33,769 nucleotides of DNA from DATFRX01 sp035630615 (GCA_035630615.1 DASQKI010000040.1:1-33769), one strand, 5' to 3'; shown: positions 13,881-21,533, counted from the stretch's first letter. Translations and numbers: made by a program. Notes: a model not told the origin generated them from the letters alone.

Positions 13881-16092
13881 TCACGCGCGGTCGAACCGGT
13901 CGAGGTTCATCACCTTGTCCCAGGCCGCCACGAAGTCGGTCACGAACCGCTCCTTCGCGTCGTCGCTCGCGTAGACCTCCGCGATCGCGCGCAGCTCGGA
14001 GTTGGATCCGAAGACCAGGTCGACGCGGCTGCCGGTCCATTTGACCTCGCCGGTGGCGTCGTCGCGACCCTCGAACGTGCTCGCGTCCTCCGACGTCGCC
14101 TTCCACGTCGTGCCAAGGTCGAGCAGGTTGACGAAGAAGTCGTTGGTCAAAGACCCGGGGGCAGCGGTGAAGACACCGAGCGACGACTGCTGGAAGTTCG
14201 TCGCGAGTACGCGGAGTCCGCCGACGAGGACCGTCATCTCGGGGGCGCTCAGGGTCAGTAGGTTCGCCCGGTCGACCAGCAGAAACTCGGCCGGCAGGCG
14301 CTGCCCCTTCCCGACGTAGTTGCGGAACCCGTCGGCCGTCGGCTCGAGTGCGGCGAACGACTCAGCGTCGGTTTGCTCCTGCCCGGCGTGAAGGGCACCT
14401 CGATGTCGACCCCCGAGTTCCTGGCGGCCAGCTCGACCGCCGCACAGCCGCCGAGCACAATCACGTCAGCGAGAGAGACCCCCTTGTCGCCGGGTTGGGT
14501 ATCGAACCTCTTCCGAATCCCTTCCAACGTACGAAGGACCTTCGCCAGCTGGTCGGGTTCGTTGACCTCCCAGCCGGCCTGCGGCTCCAACCGGATGCGG
14601 GCGCCGTTGGCACCCCCTCGCTTGTCGCTGCCGCGGTACGACGATGCCGACGCCCAGGCGGTGGAGACCAACTCAGAGATCGACAGGTCCGAGGCGAGGA
14701 TCTGATCCTTGAGGGCCGCGAGGTCGTCAGCGTCGATGAGCTCGTAGGACACCGCGGGAAGGGGTCCTGCCACAGCATGGCCTCGCCGGGAACCTCCGGG
14801 CCGAGGTACCGCTCGACCGGCCCCAGGTCGCGGCGGGTCAGCTTGAACCAAGCACGTGCGAACGCGTCCGCGAACTCGTCGGGATTTTCGAAGTAGCGCC
14901 GCGCTATCGGTTCGTAGACCGGGTCGAACCGGAGCGCCAGGTCGGTGGTCAACATCGTCGGCGCATGGGTCTTCGAGGGGTCATGCGCGTCGGGAACCGT
15001 GCCCTCACCAGCACCGCCCTTCGGCCTCCACTGATGGGCGCCGGCCGGGCTCAAGGTCTGCTCCCACTCGTAGCCGAACAGGTTCTGGAAGAAGTTGTTG
15101 CTCCACCGGGTCGGCGTGGCGGTCCAGGTGACTTCGAGGCCACTGGTGATCGTGTCGCCGCCCTTGCCACTGCCGTAGCTGCTCTGCCACCCGAGGCCCT
15201 GCGCCTCGACCGGAGCCGCCTCCGGGTCGGCACCGACATAGTCGGCCGGGCCCGCACCGTGCGTCTTGCCGAAGGTGTGACCGCCCGCGATCAGGGCGAC
15301 CGTCTCCTCGTCGTTCATCGCCATCCGGCGGAACGTCTCGCGAACGTCGCGGGCCGCGGCAAGCGGGTCCGGGTTGCCGTTGGGGCCCTCCGGGTTGACG
15401 TAGATGAGGCCCATCTGGACCGCGGCGAGCGGGTTTTCGAGCTCCCGGTCGCCGGTGTAGCGCTCGTCGCCGAGCCAGGTCGACTCGGGACCCCAATACA
15501 CGTCCTCGTCGGGCTCCCAGACGTCGGCGCGGCCGCCGGCGTACCCGAAGGTCTTGAATCCCATCGACTCCAGCGCGACGTTACCGGCGAGGACCATGAG
15601 ATCGGCCCACGAGATCTGCTGGCCGTACTTCTTCTTGATCGGCCACAAGAGCCGACGGGCCTTGTCGAGGTTTGCGTTGTCGGGCCAGCTGTTGAGTGGC
15701 GAGAGGCGCTGCTGCCCGGCACCGGCACCGCCGCGGCCGTCGCTGATCCGGTACGTGCCGGCGCTGTGCCACGCCATCCGGATGATCAGCGGACCGTAAT
15801 GGCCGTGGTCGGCCGGCCACCAGTCCTGTGACGTCGTCAACACCTCCGCGATGTCGCGCTTGACGGCTCCGAGGTCGAGGCCCTCGAACGCCTTGGCGTA
15901 GTCGAACTCCTCGCCGAGAGGGTTTGCTATCGGGTGATGCTTGGCCAGGATGCGGAGGTTGAGCCGCGCCGGCCACCACTGGCGGTTTCCGCCGCCCTGG
16001 GTGGGATGTGGGGCACGCTCGTGCGCGACTGGGCAGCCACCCTCGGCGTCGGTTTTGGGGTCGACAACAATGGCATCAGGATTTTCAGACAT
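13881..16092 (-). pseudogene. katG: catalase-peroxidase katG, broken by two frame lesions
   Basis: The reading frame from ATG 16092 (AAGGA four nt upstream) matches KatG closely: distal Arg105/Trp108/His109 in IIRMAWHSAG, the tyrosine of GLIYVNPEGP and methionine of RRMAMND that form the Trp-Tyr-Met adduct, and the proximal haem histidine in AGGHTFGKTHG. Near 14755-14762 one base is missing in the codons for WQDPVPAV, shifting to a second frame. Near 14380 about 16 nt are missing compared with the family's PFTPGRTDASQEQTD, shifting to a third frame, which ends normally (AAWDKVMNLDRFD). Read without repair, the product is 543 aa, keeping the N-terminal catalytic domain but replacing the C-terminal domain needed for a stable active site. 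The first lesion might be a sequencing error; the second is less easily explained that way. Confidence 0.85.
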
Positions 16093-16125
16093 GAATTCCT
16101 TCGAGCTGGCGGGCGGTCAGGGTGA

Positions 16126-16557
16126 TCAGGAATTGCTAGCGGTGGAACAGTCGGGGCACACGCCCCAATAGATGACCTCGGCCTCGTCGATCGTGAAGCC
16201 GTGGTCGTCGGATGCGGTCAGGCAAGGGACATGATCGACGGCGCAGTCGACGTCGGCGATCCGGCCGCATGAACGGCACACGACGTGGTGGTGGTTGTCC
16301 CCGATCCGAGACTCGTAACGAGCCACGGAGCCGGAGGGCTGGATGCGACGCACCAGGCCCGCTGCCGTCAACGTGTGCAGCGAGTCGTACACGGCCTGGT
16401 GCGAGACATGAGGGAGGTCACGACGTACGGCGGTGATGATCGAGTCGGTGTCGGCGTGCGAATGCTCGTACACCGCAGTCAGCACCGCCAGCCGCGGTCG
16501 GGTCACGCGCAGGTCGGCTCCCCGCAGCAGCTGCTGGAAGTCCGATGTCGTGCCCAC
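16126..16557 (-). CDS. furA: Fur-family repressor of katG (FurA type)
   Basis: A 143-aa Fur-family metalloregulator. About residues 1-80 form the winged-helix DNA-binding domain (VTRPRLAVLTAVYEHSH, HVSHQAVYDSLHTLTAAGLV), and residues 85-143 the metal-sensing dimer domain with DNHHHVVCRSCG (His cluster and CxxC) and CPDC near the end. In mycobacteria and streptomycetes FurA represses furA-katG until peroxide oxidises it, and the gene sits directly before katG as here (33 bp apart). The protein looks complete although its partner katG is broken. The start is GTG 16557, with a promoter whose -10 lies 6 nt upstream. Confidence 0.9.
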   Translation of the reverse strand: MGTTSDFQQLLRGADLRVTRPRLAVLTAVYEHSHADTDSIITAVRRDLPHVSHQAVYDSLHTLTAAGLVRRIQPSGSVARYESRIGDNHHHVVCRSCGRIADVDCAVDHVPCLTASDDHGFTIDEAEVIYWGVCPDCSTASNS

Positions 16558-16563
16558 GCCCGT

Positions 16564-16592
16564 AGCTTCACCGGTTTTCTGGAATCAGTCAA
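16564..16592 (-). promoter_or_regulatory. furA promoter, predicted leaderless
   Basis: TTGACT (16587-16592), 17-bp spacer, GAAGCT (16564-16569), then 6 nt to the GTG at 16557. The AT-rich spacer and -35 region is the likely autoregulatory FurA site by analogy with mycobacterial furA. Confidence 0.55.
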
Positions 16593-16866
16593 GAATAGGC
16601 GCAGACACTGGACGGCATCCTGCTGCAAAGTCCGGCGCCCGACGACATCGACGACGGCCCGCGTCGTCGCCATCTGCGTCGATGCGCCCCAGCTGCTGAG
16701 CGACCGGCGCATACGTCCGCGCGTCGCGCAAGTCCCCGGATAAATCTGTGGAAGAGAAATTGCCAACTGCGTTGTTTATAATTCCAGGTCGAGGGCATTC
16801 GGACAGCCTTCCGAAACCGAGCCCAATAGGCTTTGTGAACGAGCGGGTTTTGTCAGTGGTTTGGTC

Positions 16867-16872
16867 TAGCAT
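16867..16872 (+). promoter_or_regulatory. -10 element upstream of the DUF222 gene
   Basis: TAGCAT, 7 nt before ATG 16880. It lies in the only clearly AT-rich part of the 336-bp interval 16558-16893, which otherwise holds just the furA promoter. Confidence 0.35.
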
Positions 16873-16879
16873 TTCGGTC

Positions 16880-16918
16880 ATGACGACAGTGGGGTGGGAA
16901 AACCCGAGCATCCGGTGA
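16880..16918 (+). CDS. leaderless 12-codon micro-ORF before the DUF222 gene
   Basis: ATG 16880 encodes MTTVGWENPSIR and stops at TGA 16916-16918, overlapping an in-frame GTG (16915) of the DUF222 gene as GTGA. A -10-like TAGCAT lies 7 nt upstream. Alternatively this is the true N terminus of the DUF222 protein, displaced by a one-base frameshift: MTTVGWENP joined to EHPVTGAV would be a natural beginning. Confidence 0.35.
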   Translation: MTTVGWENPSIR

Positions 16919-18174
16919 CCGGAGCGGTCGCTGCTGTTGTCGCTGCGCTAGATGACGCGGCCGACGTGCCATTGTGGTCGCTGTCAGATGACGAGGTCGA
17001 GGGGTTACTGCGGTCGGTGCAGCGGGCGCGGGTGGACGCGCTGGCTTTGCGGCTGATCTCGGAGGCCGCGCGACGCCGCACGGGTGTGCGCTCGGGTGCG
17101 ACATCGACGCGGGCGTGGTTGCGGAGCGAGCTGCAGGTCTCCCCGGGCGAGGCGAAGCGCGATGTGGAGCTCGCGGCGGCATTGGCCGGACCGTTGGAGC
17201 TGACTCGTGTCGCGCTGGCAGCCGGAGACATCAGCCGAGCCCATGCACAGGTGGTGGCCAAGGTCATGGGGTTTTTGCCCGATCATCTGGGCTCCGAGGT
17301 TTGTGCGCGGGCGGAGCGACAGCTCCTTGACTGGTGTCGACGGTTCGACTCCTACGGCGTGGCCGGGCTCGGTCGGCGGCTGTGGGAGGTTGTCGACCCA
17401 GAGGGTGCGGACGCTCAGGAGGCCAAGGCGTTGGAGCGCCAGGAGCGCGACGCCAACCGCGTGCGGCATCTGGCGATCGGTCCCGATGGCTTCGGCCGGT
17501 TTCGGCTACAGGGTCAGCTCGATCCCGAGTCGGCCGCGATTGTCAAGACGGCGTTGGATCCACTCGCCAAACCGCTTCCGTCGACTGCCGATGGGGCGGA
17601 TCCGCGTACGCCGGGCCAGCGCAACGCGGACGCCTTGGTCGAGCTGTGTCGCCGCCAGCTCGCCATGGGCGCGCTACCGAAGCAAGGTGGCGAGAAGCCG
17701 CAGGTCGTGGTGACGATCGACCTGGCCAAGCTCCGCGAAGGAGTCGGTGGCGGCCTCCTCGACACCGGGGACGCTTTGTCGCCGGAGACGGTGCGGAGGT
17801 TGGCCTGCGAAGCCAAGGTCATCCCTGCCCTCCTGGGTTCCGACGGACAGCCACTCGACTTGGGGCGGGCAGCCCGCACGTTCACACCGACGCAACGCCG
17901 TGTTCTGGCTCTGCGGGACGGCCCGGGTTGCATCTTCCCCGGCTGCGACCGGCCACTCGCCTGGTGCGACGCTCACCACATCTGCCACTGGATCGATGGC
18001 GGCCCAACCGACCTCGATAACGGTGTCTTGCTGTGCTGCTATCACCACACGCTTATCCATCGCGGTGATTGGATAGTCCGCATGGCGGCCGACAGCCGGC
18101 CCGAATTCATCCCGCCACCCTGGATCGACCGCGATCAAAAACCGCTACGCAATTACCTGTACCGACCGGAATAG
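16894..18174 (+). CDS. DUF222 protein with C-terminal HNH endonuclease domain
   Basis: A 426-aa protein of the large actinobacterial DUF222-HNH family. Residues about 1-300 are the DUF222 region (LWSLSDDEVEGLLRSVQRAR, LELTRVALAAGDISRAHAQVV, DPESAAIVKTALDPLA). Residues about 340-405 are the HNH nuclease domain (GCIFPGCDRP, WCDAHHICHW, DLDNGVLLCCYHH), with zinc cysteines and the His-Asn-His set. These proteins are presumed DNA endonucleases; they are often multicopy and may be mobile or self-spreading, but their function is unproven. The start is uncertain: GTG 16894 gives the length stated; GTG 16915 is coupled to the micro-ORF and gives 419 aa. Confidence 0.88.
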   Translation: MGKPEHPVTGAVAAVVAALDDAADVPLWSLSDDEVEGLLRSVQRARVDALALRLISEAARRRTGVRSGATSTRAWLRSELQVSPGEAKRDVELAAALAGPLELTRVALAAGDISRAHAQVVAKVMGFLPDHLGSEVCARAERQLLDWCRRFDSYGVAGLGRRLWEVVDPEGADAQEAKALERQERDANRVRHLAIGPDGFGRFRLQGQLDPESAAIVKTALDPLAKPLPSTADGADPRTPGQRNADALVELCRRQLAMGALPKQGGEKPQVVVTIDLAKLREGVGGGLLDTGDALSPETVRRLACEAKVIPALLGSDGQPLDLGRAARTFTPTQRRVLALRDGPGCIFPGCDRPLAWCDAHHICHWIDGGPTDLDNGVLLCCYHHTLIHRGDWIVRMAADSRPEFIPPPWIDRDQKPLRNYLYRPE

Positions 18175-18250
18175 CCGCCGCGAGCACACGTATTCGAGCG
18201 CGCCCCGAGCCAGATACGGATTTGCGCCACGCCCGCCATCTTCGACCATT

Positions 18251-18256
18251 TATCCT
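18251..18256 (+). promoter_or_regulatory. -10 element upstream of the serine hydrolase
   Basis: TATCCT, 6 nt before ATG 18263 of the micro-ORF. No good -35 at standard spacing. Confidence 0.35.
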
Positions 18257-18262
18257 GGGACC

Positions 18263-18292
18263 ATGATCGTTCTGGATGAGCAGGGCCGATGA
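18263..18292 (+). CDS. leaderless 9-codon micro-ORF before the serine hydrolase
   Basis: ATG 18263 encodes MIVLDEQGR and its TGA overlaps the hydrolase ATG (18289) as ATGA. TATCCT lies 6 nt upstream of the micro-ORF, so the mRNA should start at its ATG. The arrangement matches those before cheB and the DUF222 gene. Confidence 0.35.
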   Translation: MIVLDEQGR

Positions 18293-19380
18293 CACGATTC
18301 GACGGCGAGGTCGCCTCCGGGTTCGAGCCTGTGCGAGACGCCTTTCGGCAGGTCGTGTCAGAGCAGCATGGCACCGGCGCGGCGATGGCCGCCTGGCACG
18401 ACGGACGATGGGTCGCCCAGGTGCACGGCGGTTATAGCGACGCTGCGCGCACCCGGCCCTGGCGTCCCGACAGCATCGTGATGCCCTACTCGGTCACGAA
18501 GCCGTTCGCCGCTGCGTGTCTGCTGGTGCTGGTCGACCGCGGACTTGTGAACCTCGACGAGCCGATGCAGACGTACTGGCCCGAGTTCGTAACGCCGGCC
18601 ACGGTGCGGCAAGTACTGAGCCATCAGGCGGGCATCGTGGCACTCGACGATCCGCTGCCGACCGAGGCGTTTTACGACTGGCATCAGATGTGCGGGTCGC
18701 TCGCAGCACAGCAGCCTCAGTGGCAACCGGGCGAGCGGCACGGAGAGAGCGCGCTGTTCTACGGACATCTCGTCGGTGAGGTCGTACGCAGGGTCGACGG
18801 CCGCTCGTTGGGACGGTTTCTGCGCGAGGAGATCTGTGGACCCTTGGGGCTCGATTTCGCAGTCGGGCTCGCGGCGACCGAGCAGGCCCGTGCGGTCGAG
18901 CTGACCGGACTCGACGACGAAACCTTCCGACGCCAAGTCCTCGGCAACCGAACGCCGCTGTACGAGCGGGCCGCCAACAACCCTCCGGGGGTGTGGAACC
19001 CAGCGGTGGTCAACTCACCCGCCTGGCGCGCCGCCGAGATCCCCGCGGTCAACGGACACGGCACCGCACGCGCCGTGTGCGGGCTCTACGTCGCGCTGCT
19101 CGACTCAACGCTGATTTCCAGGCCCCTGCGGACGGAGATGGCCACCGCGCACTGCTCTGGAGTCGACGCGGTCATGGGCGCGGAGACATCCTGGGGGCTC
19201 GGTGTGGCCGTCGACACGGACGGGTTCGGCATGGGTGGCACCGGTGGCAGCTTCGGTGGCGCGAGCCTGCAGGGTGGCTATGCGTACGCGTTCGTCACGG
19301 GCACGATCGGCACGCACGACCGGTCCGACCTCGTGGAAAACGCCCTTCGCGCCTGTCTCGGGATCCCGCCACTCGAGTGA
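18289..19380 (+). CDS. beta-lactamase-fold serine hydrolase (class C/EstB type)
   Basis: A 363-aa member of the beta-lactamase/penicillin-binding-protein-like family (Pfam Beta-lactamase). The SxxK motif is visible as MPYSVTKPFAAA (about residues 67-72), followed by the usual helix and VRQVLSHQAGI. The second motif is probably Tyr in LFYGHLVGEVV. The third KTG-like element is replaced by GMGGTGGSFGGAS. No signal peptide is seen, so it is likely a cytosolic esterase or amidase rather than a true beta-lactamase. The substrate is unknown. The start ATG overlaps the micro-ORF stop. It converges on the DinB-like gene with 30 bp between. Confidence 0.88.
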   Translation: MTRFDGEVASGFEPVRDAFRQVVSEQHGTGAAMAAWHDGRWVAQVHGGYSDAARTRPWRPDSIVMPYSVTKPFAAACLLVLVDRGLVNLDEPMQTYWPEFVTPATVRQVLSHQAGIVALDDPLPTEAFYDWHQMCGSLAAQQPQWQPGERHGESALFYGHLVGEVVRRVDGRSLGRFLREEICGPLGLDFAVGLAATEQARAVELTGLDDETFRRQVLGNRTPLYERAANNPPGVWNPAVVNSPAWRAAEIPAVNGHGTARAVCGLYVALLDSTLISRPLRTEMATAHCSGVDAVMGAETSWGLGVAVDTDGFGMGGTGGSFGGASLQGGYAYAFVTGTIGTHDRSDLVENALRACLGIPPLE

Positions 19381-19410
19381 CTGGGCGGCAGGCGAAGTCT
19401 CCCGGGCGAT

Positions 19411-20034
19411 TTACTGGCCGACGCGGCCGTCGATTCGCTCGCGGAGGAGATCGGCGTGGCCGCAGTGCCGCGCGTACTCCGCGATGTGCGCCACCAGCAT
19501 GTCGCGCAGCTGCAAGTCCGCCCCGTCGGGTCCGAGGTCGGAGACGCCGGCGTTCCGGGTGCCGAGGTCGGCGACCCCAGCCACGAACTGGTCGGTGAGC
19601 TCGATCTCGGCCCGCCATTGCCGCCAGGCGTCGTCCACGACTGCCGGGTCGGCGATCGCGCCGTTCCAGTCGCCGTCACGGTCCTCGTCGGTGCAGTACA
19701 GCTTCGGCGCGTCCTCGCCGGCCATGACTCGGCGAACGTGTCGCTCGTCCTCGGCCATGTGCCGCACCAGTCCGAGCAGCGACATCGTGGACGGTGGTAC
19801 GGATCGCCGGGCGAGCTGCTCGGCATCCAAGCCCGCGCACTTCATTTCGATCGTGAGGCGGTATGCGCGCAGATAGTCGAGCAGGATGCCGCGTTCGTCG
19901 ACGGGCTCGACGTCGTTCTCGCGCGGATCGTCGTCCGGGTCGATCCACATGTCGCTGTAGACGGTCGACTTCGTCCATCGCGTCGGGACGGGTTCACTCG
20001 CATCCGAGGTGGTCATCACGGCATGGTCTGGCAT
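19411..20034 (-). CDS. DinB/DUF664-family protein (2)
   Basis: A 207-aa DinB-like protein. The core runs from RGILLDYLRAYRLTIEMKCAGL through STMSLLGLVRHMAEDERHVRRVM (metal-ligand histidine) to LRDMLVAHIAEYARHCGHADLLRERIDG, where the H-x3-H pattern gives the remaining ligands. The N-terminal 40 residues are polar and variable. Function is unassigned, as for the paralogue near 9.6-10.2 kb. ATG 20034 is preferred because GAGG lies five nt upstream. A GTG at 20091 would add 19 residues and begin three nt after the upstream gene's stop. It is probably co-transcribed with the NTF2-like gene. Confidence 0.82.
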   Translation of the reverse strand: MPDHAVMTTSDASEPVPTRWTKSTVYSDMWIDPDDDPRENDVEPVDERGILLDYLRAYRLTIEMKCAGLDAEQLARRSVPPSTMSLLGLVRHMAEDERHVRRVMAGEDAPKLYCTDEDRDGDWNGAIADPAVVDDAWRQWRAEIELTDQFVAGVADLGTRNAGVSDLGPDGADLQLRDMLVAHIAEYARHCGHADLLRERIDGRVGQ

Positions 20035-20094
20035 TTCGACCTCGGGCGCCACCGAATATCCAGCGGTTGACCGACGGTGATGCTCGGCCACGCG

Positions 20095-20523
20095 CTACTG
20101 GGGGGCCGGCGGAGGTGCAGGCGCCGGTATTGGGCCGTCGGCGGTCGTGTCCGAGCGCCAGGGTGCGCGCCACTCCGCCGGGTCCCAGGCGTCCATGATG
20201 TAGATGCGTTCGTGCGCCACCTTGTCGCTGCGGAACTCCAGAAGGCTCACGGTGTACATCCAGGGGGCACCGTTGTAGCTGATGAGGTTCTCACAGACCA
20301 CAAGATCATCTCGGTGCGTTATCCGTCGGATGTGGAACTGGAGCCATGCCGGGTATTGCCGGCGCCACTCTCGGAAGTTCGCCACGCCCTCGAAGCGCTC
20401 ACCCGATTGAGGAAATTCGAGTACGGCGTCTTCATGGTAGATCTCGTGGGAGAGGTCCTCGTCTCTGCCGGAGTACTCCCAGTGTCGCCTCAACTGCCGG
20501 CGCAGCTCCTCGTCGTCCAACAT
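20095..20523 (-). CDS. NTF2-like (SnoaL-type) protein
   Basis: A 142-aa protein with the NTF2-like cone fold pattern: LRRQLRRHWEYSGRDEDLSHEIYHEDAVLEFPQSGERFEG at the start compresses to helix, tyrosine-rich strand and FPQSGE loop; then REWRRQYPAWLQFHIRRITH and a C-terminal strand region (YTVSLLEFRSDKVAHERIYI). The last 20 residues are Pro/Ala-rich. The family includes polyketide cyclases, isomerases and many ligand-binding proteins; no catalytic set can be named here. ATG 20523 has GGAGG five nt upstream. A DosR-like box lies 55-68 nt before the start. Confidence 0.8.
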   Translation of the reverse strand: MLDDEELRRQLRRHWEYSGRDEDLSHEIYHEDAVLEFPQSGERFEGVANFREWRRQYPAWLQFHIRRITHRDDLVVCENLISYNGAPWMYTVSLLEFRSDKVAHERIYIMDAWDPAEWRAPWRSDTTADGPIPAPAPPPAPQ

Positions 20524-20577
20524 GCCATCCTCCGTCGTAACCCCCTAACAGGCTGAGGGTTACGCCCGACCAAGCAA

Positions 20578-20591
20578 GGGTCAAAGGTCCC
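20578..20591 (-). promoter_or_regulatory. DosR-like box upstream of the NTF2/DinB genes
   Basis: GGGTCAAAGGTCCC on the plus strand, GGGACCTTTGACCC as read toward the genes. It differs from the 13101 box at only one position. The matching -10 would fall near 20550-20555, where only a weak CAGCCT is present. Confidence 0.35.
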
Positions 20592-20623
20592 GGATGGGTT
20601 GCGCGCGGTGCTGCTACCGACGA

Positions 20624-21121
20624 TCACTGGTCTGGCCAGGGCCGCCGGAGGTCATGCCGGAACGACACTTGGTCGCCGTCGTCACGGGTCCGCCCGTCGC
20701 GGGTCCAGCCCATCGAGTCGTAAAAGGCTTGCCCTTGGTCGGATGCGGCAAGCGTCCAGACGATGGCTTCGGTGAAACCGGCGTCGGCCAGTGCGTCAAG
20801 TGCCGTTCGCATGAGGGCGGATCCGATGCCTTTGCGCCAGAGCGCTGGACTCACCGCGATCGTGTCGAGCTCTCCGAGTTGGGGATCGATCGGATCGCGG
20901 CTCGGCCCGATGCCGACGAATCCAGCAATGGACCCGTCGAACTCTGCGACCCACCATCGGGTTTGCGCTGCGGTCAGTTCGGTCGTCCATCGGCTGATCC
21001 GATCCTCGTCCACGACCAGGTGAGGCATCAGTTCACCGAATCCCGCGTTCCAGGACTCGACGTATATCTGCAGGAGTCTTGGCGCGTCGTCTGCCTCCAC
21101 TGCCCGGACCGCGATGCTCAT
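20624..21121 (-). CDS. GNAT-family N-acetyltransferase
   Basis: A 165-aa GNAT protein that would transfer an acetyl group from acetyl-CoA to an amine. It shows IAVRAVEADDAPRLLQIYVESW (first strand and helix), RWWVAEFDGSIAGFVGIG, LGELDTIAVSPALWRKGIGSALM (the RxGxGxA-type acetyl-CoA loop, here RKGIGSA), AIVWTLAASDQGQAFYDSMGW, and a final strand. Length is typical for a single-domain acetyltransferase. The substrate is unknown. The start is ATG 21121; CAAGCT six nt upstream may be a weak leaderless -10. In-frame codons further upstream only translate the opposite sense of the tRNA region and are not part of the gene. Confidence 0.88.
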   Translation of the reverse strand: MSIAVRAVEADDAPRLLQIYVESWNAGFGELMPHLVVDEDRISRWTTELTAAQTRWWVAEFDGSIAGFVGIGPSRDPIDPQLGELDTIAVSPALWRKGIGSALMRTALDALADAGFTEAIVWTLAASDQGQAFYDSMGWTRDGRTRDDGDQVSFRHDLRRPWPDQ

Positions 21122-21294
21122 CCCGCAAGCTTGGCACCACGCCGGGCGTCGCACGAGTCTCGGCGGGTGCGACTCGACCACTGACTGGTCCGCGTTGGTG
21201 ACCTGATCGCCGACCGTTCGCCGGCTTCGGACCTGGACGACGACCCAGACGATGGCGAGACCGAGGATGCGGCTTGAGCGGAGGTGATGCCCGG

Positions 21295-21367
21295 TGGAGC
21301 TGAGGGGACTCGAACCCCTGACCCCCTCCATGCCATGGAGGTGCGCTACCAACTGCGCCACAGCCCC
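21295..21367 (-). tRNA. tRNA-Ala (anticodon GGC)
   Basis: The minus strand gives a 73-nt cloverleaf. The acceptor GGGGCTG pairs with CAGCTCC, including the G3-U70 wobble that identifies alanine tRNAs. The D arm is GCGC-AGTTGGTA-GCGC, the anticodon stem CCTCC/GGAGG with loop ATGGCAT gives anticodon GGC, and the T arm holds GGTTCGAGTCC. The discriminator is A and the CCA end is not fully encoded. It sits between the GNAT gene and the phosphatase gene, on the same strand. Confidence 0.97.
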
Positions 21368-21400
21368 GGGACGCCCGGCTTCGTGAGCGCGAGCCCGCCC

Positions 21401-21429
21401 AGCATAGCCGTCGGCGCATGGCGAGACGA
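21401..21429 (-). promoter_or_regulatory. promoter for tRNA-Ala
   Basis: TATGCT (21401-21406) with TCGTCT 17 bp upstream (21424-21429). Transcription would start about 26 nt before the mature 5' end. Confidence 0.4.
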
Positions 21430-21443
21430 AATCGGGTCTGACT

Positions 21444-21533
21444 GGGTCCCAACGCGCCAATCGGGGGTTGGCGCAGGGGTCCCCAGCACCAAACCTATTG
21501 GCGTTGGGGACCCCCGCGCCAACTCAGTTGGCG
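21444..21533. repeat. cluster of three palindromes between the phosphatase gene and tRNA-Ala
   Basis: Three hairpins follow each other: GCGCCAA/TTGGCGC with a 7-nt loop (21454-21474); a 17-bp-arm hairpin with a perfect outer GGGGTCCCCA/TGGGGACCCC and inner CCAA/TTGG (21476-21514); and CGCCAAC/GTTGGCG (21517-21533), whose loop is the phosphatase TGA stop. All share a GCCAA core, and GGGTCCC recurs. It can act as a terminator, but the shared units look like an extragenic repeat element. Confidence 0.6.

Noticed and set aside
14350..14780. Programmed frameshifting to produce full-length KatG
   Set aside because: There is no slippery heptamer with a following pseudoknot at either site, and the second lesion also removes conserved residues (GRTDAS region), so damage is the simpler explanation.
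16593..16850. Additional gene in the furA-DUF222 interval
   Set aside because: Short frames exist on both strands, but none has a ribosome site, family-like sequence or consistent codon usage; only promoter-like AT-rich DNA is supported.
21122..21460. N-terminal extension of the GNAT protein running through the tRNA
   Set aside because: The extension translates the tRNA itself (GAVAQLVAHLHGMEG is the familiar readout of a tRNA-Ala). The acetyltransferase domain begins at ATG 21121.
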